Of a stretch of 64,000 nucleotides of DNA, positions 24,901 through 36,900 are shown piece after piece. Where the stretch lies: positions 25,155,472-25,219,471 of the forward strand of contig OY855914.1 in assembly GCA_963693305.1 (NCBI GenBank), in the 5' to 3' direction. Each line of letters starts with the position of its first letter. Positions within the stretch are counted from its first letter, which is position 1. Source of the DNA: Meandrina meandrites (lineage: Eukaryota; Cnidaria; Anthozoa; Scleractinia; Meandrinidae). A program made the position numbers and the translations under genes. The notes under the pieces are model-generated. The model saw only the letters and a list, made by a program, of their open reading frames with translations. It was not told where the DNA came from and did no database searches.

Positions 24901-27900
24901 TGCTTTTAATTTGACAGAACGACGTAAAGTACCTTAAGCCGACTACCCTCAAACCCTCCCGTAAGCGGGCGCATCTGTTTCTTCCAACAACTAGTCGTTG
25001 TTTCTGCCACGCGCGAAGCAGATTTAGCCTAGAGAAAAAAACAGCCTGTCGACGATTCGGCACGTGCAGATTAAAAGCTGATCCCGTCTCGTTCTGGTCA
25101 AGACGCAGAACTTGCAAAATGCCGTCGTGATTATGCGGAGGGAAAAAGATAGCGGAAGAGCTGGAAATATAAATCACGTCGTGTGTACACCATCCCTCGC
25201 GCGTTTCTGGTCGCATTGCCTTTGCTTAATCAGCCTGCAAGGACCAACGTGTTTTTTTTACCACCGAACAATTGAACACTTACCAGGCATTTGCCATCCA
25301 CACAGATGTCCGTAGTCTCTTGGTTGCACGGAGTGCCATCAATAACTTTGTCCCTTAACTTGAAATAGATCGCCGTACCGGCCATGCGGCAGTAGAGTTT
25401 GCACTGGTTTTCTTTCCGAACTGTATCAAAAACAAACGCAAACTGTTAGCTGATTCACAAGGCACAAAAACTAATTTTAAATGACGCTCTTACCTCCAGC
25501 GTATTTCGGCACCCACTGGGTTGCTCTGTAGCTCTTCGAACCGGCACTGACAGTTCGCGCATGCGTATTTACACACTGCAAAGCTCGGAAGTCTGTTGAT
25601 CCCTTTGGACATTCCTACAAAGATGTGCAAAGGCCATTGCGTTACACTTTTTTAAAACAATTGTCATAAGAGTGGCAGTGCTACAGGTCACACAACGTGA
25701 TGCAATCGTTAAGCGTTACATGACATTTTTGTTACCTGAGGGTTACAAGACCTGAATCGTTTCCTTTGACCAACACAGTATTTTCCACCATTTTCTGGTC
25801 TGGAAAAAATGAAATTAAGGTTATCTTCTGTAAATATAGTTTGGCAAAACAATAGGACATTTCCGAGTTAACTTTTGTTTCGGTGTCAAAACGGGTCTTC
25901 GTGCGAAACCATTCATATGAAAATGAGTTTCACATGCACGTCCACTTTCATGCAAATCAAACTCATTTTCATTTGAATGGTTTCGAATAAGGACTCGTTT
26001 TGAAAATGGGACAAAGGGCAACTCGGAAATGGCCTATTTACAATTTTCGTTTTGGAGGGGAATATTGCGTGACCTAAAAGCGAACATTACATTGCGTGAC
26101 AACAGTCGCGTGACGAGGCAAATGAAGGTACTTACATTGGATTGTTGCATTTCCTGTATGAGAAAGTAATCCCTCCACCACACTTTCTAGTGCACTCATT
26201 GTACGGACCCCACTGTCCCCAGTTGCCATCCACTGGCTTCAATCTTCGCTTCTTAACACACTGGCCCTTGATACACCACTGGGAAATGAACGCAAGAAAA
26301 GTAAACAAGAGTTTTCGAATTACTTTATCGACACATGGCGAAGGTACTAAGTCACGTTTGAAAGTAACACCTTCCATTCGTCACGCAATGTCTAGTCAAG
26401 TTCGTATTAAAGTAGTATGTTGTCGTTACACAGGAATCGCGCGCCGAACGCCATTAAAAATTGGCATATATAAATGGCAGTTAGGGACGGACCATTATTT
26501 TTCTGGAAGGGGGGGGGGGGGGGTATGAAAAATATTTAAAAAATTGTAAGACAAAATAAACTGCTTGCAAACACGAAATGTGGTAACTTCCTTGCAACTT
26601 GTCTCGCAAATCTCGTTTCAGGTTTGTCCTGGATATGGTACGATATAATCAATCACGTTTGATAGTTCGTTTCCATGGTAATACGAGCGCCAGACTAGCG
26701 TGCGGGAGGTTAGGGGTACGAGCCACAGACCGCACCAATACTTAGGGTCTAAAATAACCGCAGGTAGCCCAAGTTCGATATATGAGAGAGTAAACGGTGG
26801 AACTATAACTCGATGGAAACACTCTAAATCCACTAAAAACCCACATAGCACACTAAAGGAGTAACACTGGAGTTCAGAGAAGCCATATTTATTAAAATTC
26901 AAGAGTAATTTTTTTGTAAATTTCGGCTTTATTTCTTTCGCCATACGAACCCTTATAAATATGCAAATCGCTCAAATTACGTAACAGTATACAAAGGTCA
27001 ACATGATTGAGCTACTCATATATCAAGCTTGGGCTACCTGTGAAAAAACTGGGGAGAATGTGCTGTCTTGGCAATGACATCTGCAAATGGTTTTAAATTT
27101 TCTAGTTTTCTGCAGGCCCTGTTCCTGAATCTTCCCCGTTGTGGTCAGCAGGGGCGTTAAAAAACCCACACATCGTAAAGAGTAGGGAACAAAGTTCCCA
27201 GTGAAGTTATGGTCTGCTTTTTGCCTGTTGAACTGTCAAGGTTGAGGTAGAAAATGCTCTGAGGTATTAGCCATGATAAAGCTACTTAATAAATCCGAGG
27301 AAAAATAGATAAGCATATCACATTATACGAGATAAAACCGAGGAGAAATCTTTTAATTAAATTACACGACATCACTATTTAAACGAGGTTATGAGCTTTT
27401 CATAATTGTATTACTAATACGTCCAATGCAAAATCGTCTTACTCGTTTTCGAGTGCTTATGTAGTTCTTCTCTAAAGAAGATGCTTTTTGACTGTCATTA
27501 ATATTTGCTAACATAATGTTTGCCTGCAGAGCATTATTCTCGCATTCAAGTTTCCTGTAAACATCTTTCGCTGTGGTTCCAAATAAGGAGCAAATATTGA
27601 AAACACGAAAAATTGTTTCCATTCCTGACGTCACAGGGATTCTTGTATGACGTCATGTAATTTGTTTACCTGCTCTAATCTTATTAGTAAAAGTGGTAAA
27701 CACGCGCCGTTTTGAAAGGTATGTGTGGACCACCCCTTTTGAGAATGTAAACAAATTGAGCTTTGAGTGATTGGTATCGAAAACACAACAAAAATTAACC
27801 CTCATCGCCTCGCAATATTAACTTCGTGACCCAGTTAAAAGTGGAGAATTATCGACAAAAAGAAAACGCACTTCAAGCAAAGAGATACAGATGCTAACAA

Positions 27901-30900
27901 CCTGAAATGTGCTCGTTACTTAACGAGAAATGTTGTACGCTTGAATTAAGGAAGTTATATTATTGTTCGCGCTCGGAAAACACGCTCTTATGTTCGCGTG
28001 TTCGTAAATTGGAAATGACATTTACTGGCCTCTGTTAATTAATACAATTAATTAAAGATCTTCATTTGAGAGTTAAGCAATTACAGTGATTGAAGGGCGT
28101 GAGTAAAGAACAAATCTAACAGCCGAGCGACCTGAGCGGAGCTCGGAAATAATCGCTGCAGCTTTTAAGTGTGCAGTACATTACACAATTTGCTAGAAAA
28201 GTGGAATCAGAAAACTGGTGTCATACACGCCTATCATATCAGTATCGCAAGTGATGAGATACGAGGAACAAAACGTTCATCTTGACACACTCAGAACACT
28301 CTTGTTGTTTTGAAGTCTATTTCATTAAATTGAACATGTCAAAACAATTGCGTACGTGCTCGTAAAAAAACAATCTATACGGCTAAATATTTAAAGCTCG
28401 CGTTTGCTTAATTGATTAAGTTCTTGATAACGGATAATACTGGGCTAAACAAGATTTGGAAGATGTTAATAAGCAAAAAAGAAGAAAGAAAGTTTGATTT
28501 GGCCTTGGCCTGGGAAAACCTTGGCCAGGTAAACAGGCGTTTTCTTGGCACGATGTTGTAGGCTAATCTCAGTGAAAAAGTTCCTGATGCACTTAGAAAG
28601 ATAAATAATATTACTTTAAAGACATTCAATCTATTAAACCGGATGGTTAATACAGCCAAGAAAGTTCATGATTATACGCACGCTTTAGTGTACGTGAAGA
28701 TCGCCGAGTCATGGTACCAAGATTAGGACATAGTTAACAATCCAGCTAAATTAGCGACCTAACTTTTTTGGCAGACTAGATTTAATCAGTGTCAACGTAT
28801 GTCCGGATTTAATTGACTTCGGACATTTCGTTCACGTTTGAAAAACTGTTCAAGAATTACTGACAATTTGTGCGAACGGACGTGTGGATTGGACTATGGA
28901 AATCGGATTCCGGACGTTGTAAGTTACTCTACTTCAAAAAACAAATAGAAAGTAAATCCAAGATTGGCATCAGACTTAAAGGAACTATGTCACGGATTAT
29001 AGTCAACTTAAAACAGCGAAGGAACATTTCAACAACACAGCAAATACATATATGTCAGCAGGCTTATAAATTAGCACTCTTGATCCTTTCATTTACTCTG
29101 CATGTACAATTATTTTACCTTAGAGGGGAGTGGGGTAATCAAAACTTCTTTTTGATTTACAGGGAGGCTCTGACGCAAGGTCCAAATTCTTACCATTTCT
29201 TATTCCATTTTTGACAGAAAAGGTAACCCCTTTCATATATGTTTGATAGAAAATGGTACAGCTTTCCCATACCCACAGACGGGCTACTGTATCTTTTTCT
29301 GAACTTATTTGCATAAGCCCTAACTTGAATTAATCAACTGTTTGAGATCTTTTGAAAAGGTCCTTTTAAATATCTAAATGACACTTTTTCCTACTATTTT
29401 GTATATTCCAACTCGTAAATCCCTACCCTTTTACATTTTATATAATTACAGCCAAAACCTCACGAAACTCAGCCTGACACAAATCCCTTTAAGTCGCTCA
29501 TTTGCCATGTAGAAAATCGCCTTTAAATCGAATAAAAACCACCGATTTCCAATTAATACCAACACCTTCCCTGGATTTTCAAATAGCACTATATCTTGGT
29601 GAGATTGCCCCTTCGAGATTAGGGAAGATTAAGTAGGATTTTACGCTTACCCTTCTTTTCGCACATGGAGTTCCATCTGCCCACGGCATGTGATGAGTTG
29701 AGCAACCTCTTCTCCGTCCAATCATCTTCACGCACCAGAGTCGACGACAAGGTTCCTAGGAGAACAGAAGACAAGACGAACGCATTAAGAACGGACTCTT
29801 ACGAGATCACCGAGTATCTACTGTACTTAGGGAACAAGAATGACAAACTCGGAGAAGACATATCAGAACTTATTCTAAAATGTGGAATTCTCTACCAATA
29901 TCCATAACTGGTTCAACAAGCTTTCCTACTTTTAAGAGAAAGATGATTGAATTTTTAATGAAATGACAGTACTGAATTAGCCAAGCCGCACACTCACAGC
30001 TCAATTATAAATATATTGATAACCGAGGTGGCCTCCCCTATAAGCCTGGTGGTTTCTTGGAGGTCACCTCGCCCTTTCTATGTCGTTGATTCTTAATAAT
30101 TATTTTTGTTTTTTTATGGCTAATAAAATGATGATGATGATGAACTTACCATGAAAGGACAAAGTGACGAGCTCTCCCCAAATATCATTTGGCATTGTTT
30201 GTCGACGCTGTAAATCTCGCCCGGCAACGTATCATGATACTTTATCACTGTTTTGTCGTGGGGTTTATCAGCCAAGCAAGATCCATAACCTAGACTAGGG
30301 AAAAAAACACAGAATGATCTTGTGAGCGAATGCTTTCAAAGACGTTACCTCAGGATACAGATATTTAAGTTACTTTTGGCGTTGGTCAAAATCGAAGGAG
30401 ACCTAGCTAAATAATAGCAAATAGTAGTTTAATAAGGTAGAAGAATAAAAATAGCAATCGTTAAGAATGTTCAAGACTAATGGAAAAATACTACGAACAA
30501 AAGAATTGTTACTGATAACAAGTTGATCGTTCTGTGTGATCGCCTGGGTCAAGATAGTCCTGAGACGAGGGGATTCGATAACCTAAGCGGAAATAGTGTT
30601 CAGGATTATCGTCAAATTTTGTAGAATTCCGCTATATGGATACTCCATGGGAAAAAGAATCTTGCTTAGTGGCGCATCAGGCCGGAGTTTGTCCCAGTTT
30701 CTACACCTGGGTGGAGAGAGGCACTACGAGAGTCAAGTGTCTTGCCCAAGAACACAATGCAGTGCCCCGGGCAGAGCTTAAACGCTGACTGCTCGATCCA
30801 GAAGCCGGCGCACTAGCGATTAGGCCACCGCGCCTCCCACTAACCCATGGGAAAAACCATTTATTAATTATTGGCTTCTCGATAAATAATGGTATCGAGT

Positions 30901-33900
30901 GTTTTCAGGGCGGCCATAAATGGTGTTTCCGAACAAGAGCAAATTATTGCATAAGGAAAGAATTTGTTTCCCAAAGTAAGAATTTACATTATTTAGTAAC
31001 AACGATCATGGCCACCGTGTGTACGTTAAAACGCACTTTCGTCATTTGGCTCGATCCCAAGCTCTCTCTCTCTCTCGTCCAGCGACACGGAAGGTAAAGG
31101 AGAAAGGGCCTGGGATCAAGGTTTCTTTAGTGACTGGTGTTTGTACTTACTCTAAGAACTGAGTGATTTTATCACGGCTACAATTGGACCAAGACCACGG
31201 CCTGGTGTCGAAGCTCAGCGAGGGCGCCATGAGGTGCTGTTCTCCTCTGCTTCGTGTGCATCTGTTGTTATCACCATCATGAGGGAGACTGAAACTGCAA
31301 CGGCACAAAGAATGAAGAAGAATGAGAAGGAGAAGGAGAAGGTGGAAGAAGAGGAGGAGAGGAGGAAGAGGAAGAAAAAGAAGATTTGTTGCTGACAAAG
31401 CGCACAAGTTTTCCTGCCCAGATTCAGTCAAAATTAGATACTTACACATGCCCTAGCTCGTGTGCTATTGTGTATGCAGTGCTCAGACCACTGTCCTCAG
31501 CTAACGCACAGCTCCTGGAGGAATGGCACATAGTCCCGAGTTCAGCAAGACCTGATGTCAAACAGAAACACATAGGATCGTGAATAAAAATAAAGCACAA
31601 TGAAAACAAGGTTAAGGGGGAGATGCCTTGACGCCTGCACATACGCGACAATGTTTTCTCTACCAATACGTAGTTTACACTGCCGTTATAGGATCGCTGT
31701 TAGCTGAATACATACCAGCGTTTCCTTTAGCAATCGGTTTACGATTTCGCGTCCTGGAGCTCATATCAGAGCATATACGGTACTTTTTCACTAGAAGCGT
31801 CGTCGCAATTACTTGACGCATTTTGCAGAACTTTTTTATCAAAGTTAGTCTTTCGTACTCCGTCGGCATTAAACATCCTTTTTACTTTTTGGGTTATTTT
31901 TTTATCTCTTTGGTGTTTAACTACCTCATATCAACTGTTATTTTGCCGAGTTTTCTTCATTTCAAGGCAAATTTGTTCATCCGAAAGCAAAAACACTTGA
32001 TATTATCACATTAGCTCGTTAAATCGTAGGGAGTCTTGCATGGCATGACTGAAGCAAAGATGCCTTGATATATTTACCCAGTGTTTCACATTTTCCAGCT
32101 GATCGGCATATATTCCTCCTACAACAGAAACGAAACAGAACTGTTTAGACAGACGAACATCAAAGTGGGGATATTACAATGTAAATACAGTTATTCTACT
32201 ACAGTTGGGTGACTATTGTTTTTTAACCTGTGAGGAGACTAAATTTAAAACATGGCGTCTCATGCATGAAAACCAATCAACATTTTAATCACGTGTCTTT
32301 TTCCCGCGCTTGCCACTGGTACACGCGTCTGCTTCCAGTTTTGATTGGTTTACTATGTTATTTGTGGGCGTAGGGGTTCATTCTGTCATCGCTTAGGTTT
32401 TTACTTTATTCACGCAGCTGTCGGACAACTCCTCTACACGAAGCAAAGATGGAGTTTACCTTGTTAATAAGATAGCTGTATCGTGTTGCTCAGGGTGACT
32501 CTTGTCTTTCGTCATGACTCTTTTCTGCCAGCGGCAGAAACTTTTCAAAGTGTTAGTTGCGTCTGTCGAGATACGGATACCAGGCTGAAATTAACAAGAA
32601 CACATCATGGCCTATTATGACGGTGTAGGTATTGTCATGACAACAGGTATAATGAAAGCCGCATGCGCGGTGACCCAATGGCTAATATACTGGACACGGT
32701 TCGAGGGGTCGCCCACTACCTCTCGGAACGAGTTACTTCATTGGTTCCTAAAACAATACATAACAGGCTATAACAATGCCCCTATCCCTGAATAACAATA
32801 AAGATAGTGTTTACAGTAGTGTCTTACTGTGTTCGAGATCCGAGCCCTGACCTTTGACCTCGTCTTCTCATTCTACTCGGCGGGGGGGGAGGGGGGTGAG
32901 AGTTGCTTGGGGCAGGGGAGACTAACTAACCCGCGATAAAATGGGACCCGTCATATCCTGTGGAAGAGGCCACAATGTCTGTCGCTACGTGCTGGTGAAC
33001 AGATTTAACTAGATCCAATCATTATTTTGGTTCCGTTGCGACATTTCTTATGCGCTCTCTGTGGCTTTATCACTGGTCATACCACACCACAAGTAATTTG
33101 TGTTCGTTACCTGGATGAATCTGGCGCTAAAATTGCTTTGAGATGGAAGCCATTCCGAAGCTTAACGCTAAGTAGGATGAAATCGCGACGGTTACATTTA
33201 AACAAAGTCAAGAGTAATCTCCAAGTTAGACGATGCCGAAGGACTTCCGGGTACTTGCCCTGCATAGTGAGGACTGCTAAGAAAACAGGAAAACACTTGG
33301 GCGGAAGTTTTCTTTAGCAGCGATTTAAATTGTCTCACGACTTCTTTCATTCTTAGAACCTTTCAGCACAACCACAAGTCGCCGGTATGCAACAATGCCA
33401 CCCACTGTTTCCCTCCTGTTAGCGTCATTTTGGATTTTGCTAGACAAACTGGAAACATTTATACAGGTTTGATAGTTTTCAAGGTTACTTATTTTTGACG
33501 CTTTTACATTGGCGTGGTGCAAAAATAAAATTGATGCCATACCTCGTTTGTTTCCAGAAAGACAATCTTTACCACGACAATGTTAATGGAATTACCTATG
33601 CTTCTGTCACGGTAGACTTGAGCAACCTTAAAAAAAACATTATCAAACATCATTTTGAGAAAGATCAAGTAAGATTACTTACTCAAGAAGATTATAAAGG
33701 AAACTTACCAAAAAGTGAACAACGAATCAACAATGATGATACTTTAAATTTATAATTCTTAACTTGGAATTTGTGTTTTAATGTTGCACCTCATTACGTG
33801 AAGAGCCAATTAGCGAGCTGCTGAGGCCTGTCTAGTTGGTGTAGCCTGCAGGTTTTCTCGCTCGAGTACAAACAACGCTGAAGCCACGCAAAAGAGTGTC

Positions 33901-36900
33901 GAGGGTGCGAGCGATCCGCAGTGACGATTCTGTTATCGTTGGAGAAGAAGGCATTGCCATAATTTGCATTACTGCAATAAAAAGCCAAGGCACGGACGTC
34001 TACTGATCCAAAACCGGTGGCTAAATTATTTCACTTTCCCGCGGGCGAAGCGCAAACGTTTTCTTTAGAAACTTACCCCCGTATACACTTTATTAGGACA
34101 GTTAAAGGGAAATTTAACTTGCGTGCCAACAGAACACGACTACACGAACAGAAATGAGTAAATTTACTGACAGAGATATAAATCAAACAAACAGCCTTTG
34201 AATTGCAGAAGAAACGCGCACCTATCTAATTATCACTCAGTGACCTTTCGTCGTGCATTTTTTATCAGATTAATCCACGAGCCATATCACATCGGATTAA
34301 ACATGTTTACATATTATGTGCTTAAAGACTACTTATAGACTGGGCGGGGGAACTGCGCAGAAATAGTTTTGTTTGAAGGTCATGGCGTGCAGATAAATTA
34401 AACGCTAACCAGATAACTTCTGGTTCGTTTGGGACGTGGTCAACTTATGAGACCATTCGTGGAGTTCTATTTGATTGCAAAATATTGCGGTTGTTGATGG
34501 CAAGTGCAGGAAACAAGCTGAACTGTGCTAGGGATTATTCAACTGTTGTCGTGAGGCGAGCCGGATGGTTCTCCCGGAGCCAGACAAAGTAATTCTGCCT
34601 TGATTACGTCAGGGTGTGGTGTGGTGGAAGTGACGTGCGTGATCTGGGTCGTGGCCGTTCGAGTGATAATAGCGCACGCACGCGTGTCTCACGCCGTCAA
34701 ATCGCGTGGAGATGCTATTATCGATGAAAGCAGATAGATTTATCGCACAAACTAAGGTCTAGATCCAAACTGTGCAGTTATACATGTCTGTCTATGAAAT
34801 TTGAGTCACCAGATATTCGTACAAATTAGATAGGCGGCGAAGGCGGGAAATATAACATTTCAAGCGTGCGCGTTAAATCGTGCAAGCAAACTTTTTCCCT
34901 CGTATTCTAAGCGCGTCATTTAGAATAGATTCACAGGGGAGCAAGGGTTGTTTTAAATTCAGCTGGAGGATAACAAGCGTCAATATATTCTGCGTAGAAC
35001 GTTGCGAGCGGAACGTTTAGTTATAGAAGAAAGGTTCGCCTTTGCACATGTAAAGCCGTCATTTCAAAGTCACGCGAAGCTGAAACGTTGCGTTACAACC
35101 ATCGTAAAGCTGGTAGAGAAATTAATAACCACATGTGAAATCTGAATCCGAGATTGCGTTACTTACCACTCCCATCAGGGTGATGATGTAGCTTTGCAAA
35201 TCGGCCTTGCTACCAAACGCATCTACCATTGTCTTGTCTGCGACCACCAATGTTTCAACAAAACTGTCATCGACGCTTCTTCTTCGTCTTCTCTTCGAAT
35301 TGCTCTCGTTGGAAGGGTGTGGCGGCAGGCCTCGTAACAGCGGTGGTGGTTTGTTTGTGTCTAAGCACACCGAGAGAGATTGAAAAGCAATGTAACGTTA
35401 TACAAGAATATCTACACGCTCCCTGTTTGCTTTGCTACAGACAGGTGACAGTGGATGAATGGTTAGAGCGTTGGACATCGTACGGGTTGAATCCTGGTTG
35501 GGATGCGTTTATTATTTCTTGGACAAGATACGTTACTCTTGTAGCACCTCTTTCCAACAAGGTACATACACGGGCGTTGGTAAGTTGTAGGGGAAATTTG
35601 AGAGGTAACAGGCCTTGCGGTACTCCTGAGCTGTTTAAAGCCAGCTAAATCGTAGATAAGCATGAAATCTGGTAAGGTAGAAGCCATAGAAAACAGCTAA
35701 TCTCAAATGAATACTACAAACAGACGTATAGAGCTTATTGCTTTCCAACTCCTAATCGTACACAAAACACCTTTGTCAATAATTGGGAAAGGTGTTTCGT
35801 CTACGATTAGGAGTTGAAAAACGCGAATCAGATTTTACGGAGTGGATATATATAGAATTTACTTTGCGAGAAGAGGTCGTATCTCTTCATTCTCAGGATT
35901 CGAGTCCAACAATAGTTTTTTTCTCAATCCTTATAGCCCCCAGTCCAAAACTCACTTTACAATACCGAACGTAACGTTAGCAGGGAACTTGGATAAAGTC
36001 CAGAACACATTGAGCAACATTACTGATTCTACACCATCATTCAACTTCGGAAATATGTAGTCAAATGTCCTTGGAAGTACACAATTTTATTTCCGGAATG
36101 TTGCGTGACGAAAAGGCAAAGGGTTAAAGAGAATATCAATTTCAACTACGCAATTGATCGCTGTCATTAAAAATCGATCAAGAAACATTAGTTGCAGGTT
36201 TTTCCTGTGATATGCGTCATGTGTAATGTCAACTGTGCACGAAGAAAAACGAGATACATTTGCGAAAATAAATTACGTGCAAAAATGGAAAAATATTGAA
36301 CATGTCTTCAGTGTTCCGATCTTCCAGACCGTGAACTGAGGTGATTTGTCAATGCCTTTATGGTCTTCATGCTGTGCTAGCAGAAATGGTCTCATCTGTA
36401 GAACGATTCAGACGCGTGTGAAATTCCTGACTTTCACGAAGGAATTTACAAATTTATAGCATCTTGAAATATAACCGTGCGTTTTCTCTCCGATACAATT
36501 TAGCTACGAAAATCTGCAAATCGTTTGAGGCAACAGGAAGGGTTTTATAAAGAAGAAAAATACCGTGTTCTTGAAACAAGTTGGTATTTACGAAATTTAA
36601 AGAATCTATAACCTCCGCCATTAGAATGTGACCTTCAGCTTGTGACTGGATGATAAAACAGAGCTTTACCATGTTGCCTGTTTTTATCAATTTGTGATGA
36701 AGCACGTGGTGAAACCTACTTACAGCTATTTCTTTATCAAATTTGCCAACAATTTCGGATCAAAAATTCTACATTTTTCGTGCAACACAACCAACCGGAA
36801 AAGGCATCATTGAATGGATAAAATCCACAAAAATGGTTTCAGACAACCAAAGACACAAAGTAAACTTAAAGATGTTAGTTTGTTGATCGTATCGGATCAG

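Larger units (their letters stand above)
26279..29650. other. Large intron between exons 12 and 11, no further exon seen
   Basis: 3.4 kb with a poly(G) run (26509..26523), the CRE pair and the MITE-like element at 28974..29496. Exons on either side join in phase with contiguous protein homology (CAKRR-WCIKGQC), so no missing exon is expected. Confidence 0.7.

Noticed and set aside
31675..31869. Minus-strand frame with [11 protein letters not shown] and LLVKKYRIC, faintly like the FCxWQ ... LxTRxDIC catalytic segment
   Set aside because: The real segment was found in exons 6 and 7 with proper splice sites; this one lacks about ten residues, HHD and usable splice sites.
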